Below, piece after piece: positions 36,837 to 46,013 of a DNA stretch of 64,000 bases. The position numbers were made by a program, and so were the translations under genes. This DNA is from Clostridium pascui. GTDB lineage: Bacteria > Bacillota > Clostridia > Clostridiales > Clostridiaceae. Numbering within the stretch: the first letter of the stretch is position 1; the number at the start of each line of letters is the position of its first letter. The stretch lies in assembly GCF_016908015.1 (NCBI RefSeq), contig NZ_JAFBDB010000005.1, positions 291,831 to 355,830 of the forward strand, written 5' to 3'. The notes beneath the pieces were generated by a model. The model did no database searches. It was given only the letters and a program-made list of their open reading frames with translations, and had not been told where the DNA came from.

Positions 36837-38555
36837 TTAAGATGACTTTAAATCTAATGAAGGTTCATACCCGACATTGCAGTTATTTTCAAGAATTACA
36901 TCTATAAATGCCCGAGTAATAACTGGATCAAATTGAGTACCACTGCATCTTTTCAACTCATCAATAGCTTCATCATAAGTTTTTCTTTTATTGTATGGCC
37001 TATTAGATGTCATGGCATCAAAACTATCCACAACTGTTAAGACTCTCGCTAGAAAAGGTATCTGTTCCCCTTTAAGATTACTTGGATATCCTTTCCCGTC
37101 ATACCTTTCATGATGGTGCAGTATAAGCGGGGAAATATCTTTTAGTGATTCAACAGGTTTTATTATTTCTACTCCATTTAACGGATGGCCTTTAAGCATT
37201 TCCCATTCTTCGCTAGTTAATGCCATTCTTTTATTTAGAACTTCTTTAGGAATATTTATCTTACCAATATCATGCATATAAGCTCCGTATATAAGTTTTT
37301 TCTTATCTTCTTCGTCGAGTCCCAGTTTATTAGCCAGCATTTTGCTGTAAATTACAACTCTTTCAACATGTCCATATGTATATCTGTCTTTTGCATTAAT
37401 AACACTTATCAAAGTTTTTATGGATGTAACAAGATCTATATGCCTTTCTTCTATATCATTTTTTAATTCATCAAGTATCGAAGTATAACATTCAACCCTG
37501 TTTTTATTAAAAAACTTAGCTCGATAAAGAGCATCATCTGCACTTTTAATAAGTTCAACATCACTTTTCGCTTTATCAGGATATATAGAAACTCCCATGG
37601 AAACTGTTATTTTACCATTTGGTTGATTTTCTTCTCCCTCAAAGTAAGTCTTTTCTATTTTACGTCTTATGCTTTCTGCAATACTAATTGCATCTTTTTC
37701 TAAAGTATTAGGTAATATTATTGAAAACTCTTCTCCCCCATATCTAGCGACAATATCATCTTCTTTTACACTATTTTTCAATATTGTCCCTATACCTTTA
37801 AGTACTACATCACCCTTTTGATGTCCATAAAGGTCATTATAATGCTTAAAATAATCTATATCAATGAATATCATAGAAATAGGCATATTTTCCTTTTCAT
37901 ATGATGTAACTTTTTCTCTTAATACATCATGAAAAAATCTATGATTATATACACCAGTGAGTCCATCCTGGTTTACTAACCTTTGAAGTTCCTTAATGTG
38001 TTCACTTTCCATCTTTACATAAAACCCAAGAGGCCATGCAGTGAGAATAAACACTCCTGCTAAAATTAAATCATCTTCAAAATACTTATTCACTTCTACC
38101 CCTTGTATGCCCACAATATCTATTGTCAATATAATAACGGAAGAAATGACGGCCACTACTAGTCCTTGTTTCATGCCTGCTTGTATAGTAGTAGTTATTA
38201 TAATAAATAAAAACAGAAATTTATAGCTACTCTCATATCCTCCTGAGATAAGTATTGCAGCACAAAATATTGTAATAAACACTATGTTTTCTACAACTTG
38301 TATATGCATATTATATTTCAAATTATTTTTCTTAACAGTTGCAAATATCCATATGATATAAATTAGAGATAACACCATCACCAATATCACATAAGATAAA
38401 TAACTATAGTAACTCTGTATACTTTCTACCATAGACTTATTATTATTAAAATAGCTCTTTAAAAATGCTATGGATGAAAATAATAATGATGATAACTTTA
38501 CTACGGATAGTATTTCATATATTCTTTTATGTTTATCAACTTCAAAATTTGACAT
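36837..38555 (-). CDS. Membrane GGDEF and HD-GYP protein (c-di-GMP synthesis/breakdown)
   Basis: A 572-residue protein. About six membrane helices occupy residues 15-180. The GGDEF domain (about 190-355) begins QDGLTGVYNHRFF and carries GGEEF, an active-type A-site. The HD-GYP domain (about 370-560) carries YMHDIGKINIP, ILHHHERYDGKGYPSNLKGE, and DSFDAMTSNRPY. Both domains seem to keep catalytic residues, so the protein could make or degrade c-di-GMP, or use GTP as a regulator. It lies just downstream of agrBD on the same strand, separated by a terminator. A c-di-GMP riboswitch occurs elsewhere in the window. Confidence 0.92.
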   Translation of the reverse strand: MSNFEVDKHKRIYEILSVVKLSSLLFSSIAFLKSYFNNNKSMVESIQSYYSYLSYVILVMVLSLIYIIWIFATVKKNNLKYNMHIQVVENIVFITIFCAAILISGGYESSYKFLFLFIIITTTIQAGMKQGLVVAVISSVIILTIDIVGIQGVEVNKYFEDDLILAGVFILTAWPLGFYVKMESEHIKELQRLVNQDGLTGVYNHRFFHDVLREKVTSYEKENMPISMIFIDIDYFKHYNDLYGHQKGDVVLKGIGTILKNSVKEDDIVARYGGEEFSIILPNTLEKDAISIAESIRRKIEKTYFEGEENQPNGKITVSMGVSIYPDKAKSDVELIKSADDALYRAKFFNKNRVECYTSILDELKNDIEERHIDLVTSIKTLISVINAKDRYTYGHVERVVIYSKMLANKLGLDEEDKKKLIYGAYMHDIGKINIPKEVLNKRMALTSEEWEMLKGHPLNGVEIIKPVESLKDISPLILHHHERYDGKGYPSNLKGEQIPFLARVLTVVDSFDAMTSNRPYNKRKTYDEAIDELKRCSGTQFDPVITRAFIDVILENNCNVGYEPSLDLKSS

Positions 38556-38590
38556 TATCTACTACCTCAACTTTACTGTAAAAATAATAT

Positions 38591-38616
38591 AATAAGGTGA
38601 AAATTTTCACCTTATT
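38591..38616. terminator. Terminator downstream of agrD
   Basis: A perfect 26-base palindrome (AATAAGGTGAAAA / TTTTCACCTTATT) lies 19 bases after the agrD stop, with ATATTATTTTTAC following on the minus strand. Confidence 0.8.
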
Positions 38617-38634
38617 ATATTATTGACTATTATA

Positions 38635-38769
38635 CTATTCGTCTCTAAGACACTTTGGCTCTTCAGGTTGGTATGTAAACCAAGAGCATGCAGATGTAGC
38701 CACAGAAGCAGCAACAATAGTAGTTAGGGTTGCAATTAAAGCTAAAAATTTAGAATTTAGTTTTTTCAT
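38635..38769 (-). CDS. agrD: AgrD-type cyclic peptide pheromone precursor
   Basis: A 44-residue peptide, only readable by translating the gap after agrB. It begins MKKLNSKFLALIATLTT, an amphipathic/hydrophobic leader. It then has ATSACSWFTYQPEEPKCL and ends RDE. The core Cys-Ser-Trp-Phe-Thr (28-32) fits the clostridial CxWFT pattern, in which Cys and the C-terminal Thr carboxyl form a five-residue thiolactone ring. The acidic Pro-containing tail, needed for AgrB processing, follows directly. GGAAGG lies 11 bases ahead of the ATG. agrB ends 6 bases upstream. The exact N-terminal trimming of the pheromone cannot be predicted. Confidence 0.92.
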   Translation of the reverse strand: MKKLNSKFLALIATLTTIVAASVATSACSWFTYQPEEPKCLRDE

Positions 38770-38775
38770 ATTTTT

Positions 38776-39432
38776 TCACTTCCTTCCTATATTTAATAGA
38801 TATTTTAAAAATATATCTATTTTAGCTAATATTAAGTGACCGTATTTTGTAAGAGTAAAGATTTGCCACACTACGCCTCCAACTATACATAGTGAATATA
38901 CAACAAGTATTGTTCTTTCAATATTAAAATATAGTATCATTATAAATATAACAATTAATAAATAAATGCTTAAAGTGGTAAAAGATCCTTTTCTCATTCG
39001 TCTTCTTTTCTCTTCACTCTTAATACGCTTTGATGGATTATCTATAGGAACTAACTTATAAACCATATAATAAGACCATGTAAATACCACTAATTCTACG
39101 ATTAAAGCTATCTTAAAATTTATCCAGTTATTTACTATAAGGGATATTAACGAAGCTTGTCCAATGCATATAATTACTCCAATAAAAGTACAATTACCTG
39201 CCGAACTCGCATGAGCTCCTCCTGAATATTTTCTAAGTATACTTGCTGTAAATAATACTATTAGTGCTTCAAAAGCAACATGAAATATGAAGCCAAATAT
39301 ACCAACAAGAAGTATAGAAAGAAAGGTCTGCAGCAATGCAAACGTTCCATAAGCAATAACTTCTTTTTTATCATTATCCATATTTAATTCTGTTGCAACT
39401 TTGTTTGCAATACTATTCGATATTCTTTCCAT
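38776..39432 (-). CDS. agrB: AgrB membrane peptidase / pheromone processing protein
   Basis: A 218-residue membrane protein of the AgrB family. The catalytic His and Cys are in RKYSGGAHASSAGNCTF (His74 and Cys81, spaced as in other AgrB proteins). About six hydrophobic helices follow the N-terminal amphipathic segment. It removes the AgrD tail and makes the thiolactone. The ATG directly follows the TAA of the 155-residue membrane protein gene (TAAATG), so the two are likely translationally coupled. agrD is 6 bases downstream. Confidence 0.95.
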   Translation of the reverse strand: MERISNSIANKVATELNMDNDKKEVIAYGTFALLQTFLSILLVGIFGFIFHVAFEALIVLFTASILRKYSGGAHASSAGNCTFIGVIICIGQASLISLIVNNWINFKIALIVELVVFTWSYYMVYKLVPIDNPSKRIKSEEKRRRMRKGSFTTLSIYLLIVIFIMILYFNIERTILVVYSLCIVGGVVWQIFTLTKYGHLILAKIDIFLKYLLNIGRK

Positions 39433-39900
39433 TTAAATACATTTCAACTCTTTTCTTCTCAATAATCTTATATAGTATATTATAGCAACACATGCAAAGA
39501 CTATAATGGACGGGATTCCGTATAACGTTTTTAAAACTGGGTCGCTAAATACATAATTTATATCCGTATTAAAAATATACTGTATTATAAGCACATTAAT
39601 CCCCTCACATATGAACTGTAGAATTATAGTAGTTACAGCTGATCGTATTGATGAAATTAAATCAATTTTGTTTATATTTACAGTAATTATTATAAGTGCA
39701 AAAACATTGATTATAGTATGTACACCATAATGAATGGGGAGAAATCTAACCAAATATGTCATAATTCCATATAATATACTTGATATTATATATTTTCTAA
39801 TATTAATAACCTTTTTTGAAAATGCATATGCAGCAATAATAAATAAAAATGCTTCTGGTAATCCTCTAACGAGAAACTCCATTGGAGTTAATTTCAACAT
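39433..39900 (-). CDS. Hypothetical integral membrane protein linked to agrBD
   Basis: A 155-residue protein with about five membrane helices and almost no soluble part, ending in a basic RLLRRKELKCI tail. The pattern (MEFLVRGLPEAFLFIIAAYA, then two-helix units) reminds me of the membrane sensor half of AgrC-type histidine kinases, but no DHp or kinase domain follows. It abuts agrB with no gap, so a role in pheromone production, export or sensing is likely (inference). The family is not identified with certainty. Confidence 0.7.
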   Translation of the reverse strand: MLKLTPMEFLVRGLPEAFLFIIAAYAFSKKVINIRKYIISSILYGIMTYLVRFLPIHYGVHTIINVFALIIITVNINKIDLISSIRSAVTTIILQFICEGINVLIIQYIFNTDINYVFSDPVLKTLYGIPSIIVFACVAIIYYIRLLRRKELKCI

Positions 39901-40002
39901 ATTTTATTTCTCCTTTAATAATTTCATATATTACTATATATATTAATTATTTTATCTATACTTTAAGTATTATTAGACTTTCAACTTATTGCATATACAT
40001 AG

Positions 40003-40554
40003 TTAATATATTCGAGTTGTTTCCTTATTTACCTCTTTTATTAAATTAAAAATAATAATAAAAGCAAAACATCTTATAAATATATCACCAATACTTAAAA
40101 TACTATAACCAATATCGATTATATCTGATAAAAACTTTAACTTTATCCCCGAATTTCCCAGAACATGCAAGTCATTAACCTTACTAAAGGAATCTTCTTT
40201 TACATAGCCTGTCCAATAGGATAATGTAGGAAATACAGGCATACTTCCGTTATTAGCTTTTATAACAATATTATTTAAAGTACTCCCAATAAAAATAAAT
40301 ATACATCCAATTATAGAACTATAGTATTTTTTATATTTTATTATAGGAATTAGATATAAACACAGATAAAGGGATTTTATTATACTTGCATATTTTACAA
40401 ATCTATAATCTCCAAAAAAAATTGTAGCTTGTAAAAAAATATATATTAGCTCATATATAAATATAGGGTACATAGCCCGAGATTTAAAAAATGGCTTTAA
40501 ACTGTATCCTTTTATTTTTGCAACTAATAGTGCTACCAATATAACTTCTATCAT
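40003..40554 (-). CDS. DUF5317 family membrane protein, start of the agr locus
   Basis: A 183-residue membrane protein with about five helices. The loop ANNGSMPVFPTLSYW, the LKFLSDIIDIG segment and SILSIGDIFIRC are typical of DUF5317, where short GD motifs and an MPV motif are conserved. Function is unknown. It is the first of four collinear genes (this, the 155-residue protein, agrB, agrD). The 100-base gap to the next gene holds no clear terminator. The ribosome binding site is weak (GAGA). Confidence 0.75.
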   Translation of the reverse strand: MIEVILVALLVAKIKGYSLKPFFKSRAMYPIFIYELIYIFLQATIFFGDYRFVKYASIIKSLYLCLYLIPIIKYKKYYSSIIGCIFIFIGSTLNNIVIKANNGSMPVFPTLSYWTGYVKEDSFSKVNDLHVLGNSGIKLKFLSDIIDIGYSILSIGDIFIRCFAFIIIFNLIKEVNKETTRIY

Positions 40555-40735
40555 ATTATTAATCTCGCATTCTCTCTGTAAATTTATGTATTATTTATGT
40601 ACAATTATCCTATAATTGTAGTTATATACTTATTATCTCATATTTCCCTTACTATTCAAGCTTATTATATCAATTTTTTAAATTTTATTCCACTTATTTG
40701 TTAAAAAGTCTAATTATTTTTATTAAATAATTTAT

Positions 40736-40766
40736 ATTCAATATTAACATAAAAATAATATTGAAT
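40736..40766. repeat. 11-bp inverted repeat in the divergent agr/chemoreceptor gap
   Basis: ATTCAATATTA / TAATATTGAAT with 9 bases between lies in the 363-base intergenic region 40555-40917. The same region has four TTAACA/TGTTAA-type repeats (about 40803-40842). Apart from these and an obvious GGAGG for the chemoreceptor, I see no gene. It may be an operator for one of the divergent units. Confidence 0.4.
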
Positions 40767-40917
40767 GGATATAAAAGTTATAATATAATAAAATACAACT
40801 CAGTTAACAATTTATTAACATTTAATTAACTTTTTGTTAATATATAATGCTGTTTTTTCATTATTTATCATCGATAATTAAACATTAAAAAACTTAAATA
40901 TGATTGGAGGATTTAGA

Positions 40918-41961
40918 ATGATTAAAAAACTTGAAAACGGCGATTTAGAAATTTCTGCACTTGAGATCAAGGATGTTATTGATATAAAATTACTTCAAAC
41001 CTTCCAAGATAATTTTGCTACTGGCATGAATATAGCAAGTGTTACGGTAGATAAAAACGGACAGCCTGTAACACGTCCGAGTTGCTATACAAGTTTCTGT
41101 ATGGACTTTACTCACTCCACTAAAATAGGTGATGATAGATGTGCTATATCCCATAAAAAGGCTGGTGAAGAAGCTGCTAGGACAAGGAGACCTTATGTGT
41201 TTACCTGCCATGCAGGATTAATAGATTTTGCGGCACCAATACTAGTTAACGGTCATTTAATAGGGACAATTTTAGGCGGCCAAATTTTGACTTCTGCTCC
41301 TGTGGAAGATAAATTTAGAAAAACAGCATCTGAAATAGGAGTTGACGCTGATAAATATGTTGCTGCAGCTAAAAAAGTCTATATGACCAATCAGGAAAAT
41401 GTACAAGCTGCTGCTGAGGTGTTATTTATTATAGCAAATGCTCTTTCAAAGATGGGTTATGAACAACTTAAATTAAGTAATATGTCACAAACCCTTTCAG
41501 ATAACTTTAGTCAAATCTCTGCTACTATGGAAGAACTTTCTGCAGCTTCATCAAATGTAACAACTAATCAACATAATTTAAGTGATGAAATTGTTAATGT
41601 AAAGGAAATCTCCATAGAAATAAACTCAATATTAGATTCAATAAAAATCATAGCAGATAAAACAAAAATGCTGGGATTAAATGCTGCAATAGAAGCTGCA
41701 AGAGCAGGTGAAGCTGGAAGAGGTTTTGGGGTAGTTGCTACTGAAATTAGGACTTTATCTCAAAACTCAAAAGAGACTGCTTTGAAAATAATGGATCTTA
41801 CAAAGAAAATTCAAGATTCTGTTGATAAAACAATAGAAACTTCAAATGAAACACTGCAAACTACCGAACAGCAAACGGCAGCAATCCAAGATATTACTTC
41901 AAATTTATTAGAATTGACAAGTTTAGCTGATGAACTAAATACTATGGCAAATCATAAATAA
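40918..41961 (+). CDS. Soluble chemoreceptor-like protein with PocR ligand-binding domain
   Basis: A 347-residue cytoplasmic protein without membrane helices. Residues 15-185 are a PocR sensory domain with conserved Cys and His positions (RPSCYTSFC, then [11 protein letters not shown], then [17 protein letters not shown], and GTILGGQIL). After a linker comes a short MCP signalling domain with the hairpin [20 protein letters not shown]. PocR domains bind small hydrocarbon derivatives in known regulators. The Cys/His set suggests a metal or redox cofactor (inference). The ATG at 40918, 7 bases after GGAGG, is preferred to 40900. No che genes are near. Confidence 0.9.
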   Translation: MIKKLENGDLEISALEIKDVIDIKLLQTFQDNFATGMNIASVTVDKNGQPVTRPSCYTSFCMDFTHSTKIGDDRCAISHKKAGEEAARTRRPYVFTCHAGLIDFAAPILVNGHLIGTILGGQILTSAPVEDKFRKTASEIGVDADKYVAAAKKVYMTNQENVQAAAEVLFIIANALSKMGYEQLKLSNMSQTLSDNFSQISATMEELSAASSNVTTNQHNLSDEIVNVKEISIEINSILDSIKIIADKTKMLGLNAAIEAARAGEAGRGFGVVATEIRTLSQNSKETALKIMDLTKKIQDSVDKTIETSNETLQTTEQQTAAIQDITSNLLELTSLADELNTMANHK

Positions 41962-41964
41962 TGG

Positions 41965-42007
41965 AGAGTATACATAAATTTCATTTGAATAAATTTATGT
42001 ATACTCT
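41965..42007. terminator. Bidirectional terminator after the PocR chemoreceptor
   Basis: A 17-bp stem (AGAGTATACATAAATTT / AAATTTATGTATACTCT) with a 9-nt loop and a TTTT tail lies between converging genes. Confidence 0.87.
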
Positions 42008-42051
42008 TTTAATTCATCATAAAATAATTGCATTATTAATTATCTTCCAAA

Positions 42052-42771
42052 TCACCACTGTCTTCCAGGATCATCTGCCATATTATTAACAGTTCCTCTT
42101 GGATATAAAACAGAGTAGTGATCCATTAAAGGATCGTTACTATTCTTTGTAGGTTGTGGAAATACAAATAAAACTTTAAATTCTTCTCCTACTGTGTAAC
42201 CTATAATTTCTTCGCCATTGTATTTAACATCGTACTCTGGAGTTCCAAAGTCCTTTTTTAACATTGATAAAGATATTTGTTTTAATCTGCTATCAAAAGA
42301 TCTAGCCTCAAAAATTTGAGAGCCCTTATTAAATCCAAATGCTATGTTGTATTTGGAATAAGTTGCATAATTTCCCTTTGCCTTTGGAACCCAATCTGTT
42401 TTATCTGCTCTTCCCCAATTTTTTTCTACATCTTCGATAACATTAGATTTAACTTGAAAATCACAATTAATTATTTTTCCTACCTTTGCTAAATTTTTAA
42501 TACTGTCAAGTAATATCTTTTGTGAACTATCTTGTTTTATTGGTTTATTGGAGCTATTTTCAGAATTTGTTGTTACACTATTATTTGGAGAAGGTTTATC
42601 AATAGCTCCTTCTGATTTAACATCAGTGTTATTTGAGACCTCAGTTTTGTTTGAATCATTATTCTTATTATTGTTTAAAGAACTTTTTATACTTGAACAC
42701 CCAACTATAAGGGTCAAAAATAGGGCTAAGATGCTCCATGTAATTGACTTTTTACGAAATAACGAATTCAT
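42052..42771 (-). CDS. DUF4309 (YjgB-like) lipoprotein
   Basis: About 239 residues. The lipoprotein signal has the lipobox LIVGC (SILALFLTLIVGCSSIK). A Ser/Asn-rich linker follows to about residue 85, with several NNN and DSN runs. Residues 95-235 match DUF4309: VEKNWGRADKTDWVPKAKGN, YNIAFGFNKGSQIFEARSFD and the FGTPEYDVKYNGEE strand. The family is found on the surface of Gram-positive bacteria and has no known role. Start: two adjacent ATGs at 42774 and 42771, the latter 7 bases behind AAAGGAG. Confidence 0.83.
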   Translation of the reverse strand: MNSLFRKKSITWSILALFLTLIVGCSSIKSSLNNNKNNDSNKTEVSNNTDVKSEGAIDKPSPNNSVTTNSENSSNKPIKQDSSQKILLDSIKNLAKVGKIINCDFQVKSNVIEDVEKNWGRADKTDWVPKAKGNYATYSKYNIAFGFNKGSQIFEARSFDSRLKQISLSMLKKDFGTPEYDVKYNGEEIIGYTVGEEFKVLFVFPQPTKNSNDPLMDHYSVLYPRGTVNNMADDPGRQW

Positions 42772-43077
42772 CATAATTCTCCTTTTATTATTTTTACTAG
42801 AAAATGCCAAAGGTTGAAAGAATAAAATTTTAAAGGTACTTTAATCCATTTTTCACTCTTTTATCCTCCAAACATAATCTACATTTATAGCCTACAACTG
42901 TAGAAGCTACCTTGTCAACATACAACTCAATTTCCAGATAATTTTATTACCATATTATTATAATCTTATACCTTTCATAACTTTATAGTTAATTTCCGTC
43001 ATTCATTTAATTACTAAATTGTATTATAATAGTTATGTAAGTATATAAAATATATTTTTTAGTTAAGGGGCGATAAA

Positions 43078-44265
43078 ATGAATAAACGCTACATAGGCTT
43101 ACTAGCCTCATCTCATTTTATAGTGGATATATTTCAAGGGGCACTGCCTGCAATGCTTCCATTTCTAATATCCAATCGTAATTTAAGCTATGCTGCTGCT
43201 GCAACCTTGGTATTTGCTGCAAATATAAGTTCTTCAGTAATTCAGCCGTTGTTTGGATTTTATGCTGATAAAATTTCTATTCCTTGGTTAATGCCTATAG
43301 GTGTTTTAATGGCAGGAATGGGCGTTGGGCTTGTAGGTGTACTTCCAAGCTATCCACTTATATTAGCTGCAGCTGCTATAAGCGGCATAGGTAATGCTGC
43401 TTTTCACCCTGAAGGCACTCGTATAGTAAATAGTATGTCTGGTGAAAAAAAAGGAACAGGGGTAAGTACCTTTGCTGCTGGTGGCAATATGGGATTTGCT
43501 GTAGGTCCTATACTTACTACCTCAATTATACTTTTATCAGATTTGAATGGTTCCCTGCTTCTAATTTTGCCTGCTGTAATAGTTTCCCTAATATTATTTG
43601 TAAAGAGATCAGACTTGTATAAGTATGAAAATACTAAAACTAATAAAGTATTAAATTCTTCTGAAACAGTTAAAGATGAATGGAATTCATTTCTCCGTCT
43701 TGGAGCAGCAATTTCCTGTAGATCAGTTATTTTCTTTGGTCTTAATACCTTCCTTCCACTTTACTGGATAAATGTATTTGGCCAATCTAAAACTGCTGGT
43801 AGTGCTGCCTTAACTATACTAATTGTTACTGGTGCTATGAGTACTCTTGTTGCTGGTCGTTTAGCAGATAAATTCGGCTACAAAAGAATAATTGTAATAG
43901 GTTATGCATCACTTATACCTCTTTTATTTATCTTTATAAATATTCAAAATGTGAAACTAGCAACTTTAATGCTAATACCCATAGCTATAGGATTATATGC
44001 ACCTTATAGCCCAATGGTAGTTTACGGACAAAAATATTTACCAAATCATATAGGTTTAGCTTCTGGAGTTACTTTGGGGCTTGCTGTAAGTGTTGGAGGC
44101 GTATTTGCTCCTGTACTAGGATGGATTTCTGATAACTACAGCATTCATTCAGCAATTTCTTCTCTTGCAATAATACCTATTATTGCAACAATAATAAGTA
44201 TTAGTTTACCTATACCTCAAATAGATATAAAGACAAAAAGAGTTAATATTGAATTAACTGATTGA
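43078..44265 (+). CDS. MFS transporter, fosmidomycin resistance (Fsr) type
   Basis: A 395-residue transporter with 12 helices. It has the Fsr start SHFIVDIFQGALPAMLPFL and the ISGIGNAAFHPEGTR motif with the conserved His-Pro-Glu typical of this group, and a motif A-like LADKFGYKR after helix 8. Members export fosmidomycin or other compounds; natural substrates are mostly unknown. GGGGCG lies ahead of the ATG. It is monocistronic, with a terminator after it. Confidence 0.9.
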   Translation: MNKRYIGLLASSHFIVDIFQGALPAMLPFLISNRNLSYAAAATLVFAANISSSVIQPLFGFYADKISIPWLMPIGVLMAGMGVGLVGVLPSYPLILAAAAISGIGNAAFHPEGTRIVNSMSGEKKGTGVSTFAAGGNMGFAVGPILTTSIILLSDLNGSLLLILPAVIVSLILFVKRSDLYKYENTKTNKVLNSSETVKDEWNSFLRLGAAISCRSVIFFGLNTFLPLYWINVFGQSKTAGSAALTILIVTGAMSTLVAGRLADKFGYKRIIVIGYASLIPLLFIFINIQNVKLATLMLIPIAIGLYAPYSPMVVYGQKYLPNHIGLASGVTLGLAVSVGGVFAPVLGWISDNYSIHSAISSLAIIPIIATIISISLPIPQIDIKTKRVNIELTD

Positions 44266-44275
44266 TATAAAAACT

Positions 44276-44310
44276 AAGACTATAGTGCAGTATCCCTGGC
44301 TATAGTCTTT
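44276..44310. terminator. Terminator after the Fsr-type MFS gene
   Basis: AAGACTATAG / CTATAGTCTT stem with a 14-nt loop and TTTT tail between converging genes. Confidence 0.82.
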
Positions 44311-44324
44311 TGATAATCTTCTCA

Positions 44325-44951
44325 TTATTTATACAACTTGTTTTTATAATATCCCTCTGAAAGATACAGTGATCCTAAAGGGTTGTGTGCAAGCACTCTA
44401 TCCTTAACTGCAAAAACAGTTACAGGTGCCTCAGAATATTTTATAAATAAAGAATCGTGTCCTACACATAATCCAAGCATAATATTCAAATCTGTTTTTA
44501 CATTATTTAAAAAATTAGCCTGTCCTATAGGATTGCACATTGGTTCATAAGTTCCTGGTCTCACTTTTTCACTATCTTTAATTTCCAAAAAATCTTTAGG
44601 TATACTTCCATTTTTGCACACTATTGAGTCAACCCCGAATCCATTATGCTTTAATATTTTACATAACATCTTTGCTTCATTACTTAAACCTATGCAAAAT
44701 GCTACTCCAAGCTTTTTATATTTGCATTTGTTCGCAAAATCCATTATCTCTTCAAGTCTTGTTTTTTTACAGTATCCTTCCGCTTCAACTAATGCAGAAT
44801 TATATGCTAATTTATAGTTTTCTTCTTGAAGATATAACTTCTTTAGTTTTTCCTGTTCTTCTTTTTCATTACATGGACAATTGCTAGGTAATTTCTGAAG
44901 CTCTCCCCTTTTACAGTTATGTTCACTGCACATACCACAAGTATATAACAT
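44325..44951 (-). CDS. DUF1847 cysteine-rich protein
   Basis: A 208-residue protein with a metal-binding N-terminus (CGMCSEHNCKRG, then LPSNCPC). The body matches DUF1847: YKKLGVAFCIGLSNEAKMLC, GFGVDSIVCKNGSIPK, then NPIGQANFLNNVKTDLNIML and GLCVGHDSLFIKYSEAPVTV. About twelve cysteines suggest an iron-sulfur or zinc protein. The family is common in anaerobes and its function is unknown. It starts behind GGTGGG. Confidence 0.9.
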   Translation of the reverse strand: MLYTCGMCSEHNCKRGELQKLPSNCPCNEKEEQEKLKKLYLQEENYKLAYNSALVEAEGYCKKTRLEEIMDFANKCKYKKLGVAFCIGLSNEAKMLCKILKHNGFGVDSIVCKNGSIPKDFLEIKDSEKVRPGTYEPMCNPIGQANFLNNVKTDLNIMLGLCVGHDSLFIKYSEAPVTVFAVKDRVLAHNPLGSLYLSEGYYKNKLYK

Positions 44952-45186
44952 ATTCCCACCTCTATTTTAAAATTGTTTTTTTACTTTTATTCTCCTATTT
45001 AATTTAAATAATAAAAATTTAAATTTTAGTTATATATATTAATTATAATATTATATTCAGAAAATTTGCAATAAATACTTAAAGTTCTCCTAAATATCAC
45101 CACAATCCAACAATTTATATAGTTTTAGTTTATTGACATTAACATTTTTAAATTTTCAATACACTCTTAAATGCCAATCATAAAAA

Positions 45187-45237
45187 TATATCAAAGCTTA
45201 AATTTAATTAAAATGAATTTTAAGCTTTGATATATTT
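45187..45237 (-). terminator. Terminator of the MATE-nikABCDE operon
   Basis: ATATATCAAAGCTTAAA pairs with TTTAAGCTTTGATATAT around a 15-nt AT-rich loop, 17 bases after the nikE stop. The rest of the 300-base gap (44952-45254) is AT-rich with no gene. Confidence 0.75.
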
Positions 45238-45254
45238 AAATCCTTTAGTATTAA

Positions 45255-46013
45255 TTATACGCTAAAAGATATAACTGAATTAAGTAGTTTTTGCGCATAT
45301 TCATTTTTTGCATTTGCAAGATTATTACTAGAGATACTTTCTACAATTTTTCCCTTATATAAAAATAGAACTTCATCACATAAACTAGCCACCGCCTGTA
45401 AATCGTGAGCTATAAATAAATATGTCATATCCAAATCACGCTTTAAATCCCTAAGTAATTCAAGTATTTGCGCTTGTATTGATACATCCAATGAACTTAT
45501 TGCTTCATCAAGCACCATAAATCTAGGCCTTGTAGAAATAGCTCTAGCAATACACACACGCTGTAATTGTCCTCCACTTAATTCATGTGGATATCTATCC
45601 ATTAAAGATGCAGATAGTCCTACTCTATCTAAAAGTTCTTTTACTTTTTCTTGAGTTTTATCATTTTTCCCAAGAGCAATAAGTGGTTCAGCTATAACTT
45701 CTTTTATTGTAAACCTAGGATTTGCAGAGGATGTATAGTCTTGAAATACTACACTCATTTGTCCCTGATTTTCTTTTATCCATTTTTTCACTGGTTGTCC
45801 TTCAATAGTTATACTTCCGCTATTTGCTTTTTCTAGTCCTAATATTAAACGACTAAGAGTACTTTTTCCACTTCCACTCTCTCCTATAAGCCCTACACAA
45901 TCGCCTTTCTTCACTGAAAAGCTAATACCTTGCAAAACATTTAGTTTATCTTTACCCTTGGTTAATCCAATTTTAGAATAGCTTTTATAAACATCCTTTA
46001 CTTGCAGCAACAT
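45255..46013 (-). CDS. nikE: Nickel/peptide ABC transporter ATP-binding protein NikE
   Basis: A 252-residue ATPase. Walker A is GESGSGKSTLSRLILG, the signature ELSGGQLQRVCIARAI, and Walker B FMVLDEAISSLDVSIQAQIL. It is the second ATPase of a NikABCDE/Opp-type importer. The start lies inside the 3' end of nikD (16-base overlap), 7 bases behind GGAGG, giving tight coupling. It is the last gene of a six-gene operon behind a cobalamin riboswitch. Confidence 0.9.
   Translation of the reverse strand: MLLQVKDVYKSYSKIGLTKGKDKLNVLQGISFSVKKGDCVGLIGESGSGKSTLSRLILGLEKANSGSITIEGQPVKKWIKENQGQMSVVFQDYTSSANPRFTIKEVIAEPLIALGKNDKTQEKVKELLDRVGLSASLMDRYPHELSGGQLQRVCIARAISTRPRFMVLDEAISSLDVSIQAQILELLRDLKRDLDMTYLFIAHDLQAVASLCDEVLFLYKGKIVESISSNNLANAKNEYAQKLLNSVISFSV

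Noticed and set aside
36837..38555. GGDEF/HD-GYP gene as part of the agr operon
   Set aside because: A perfect 26-base palindrome with a T-rich tail separates it from agrD, so one operon is not assumed.
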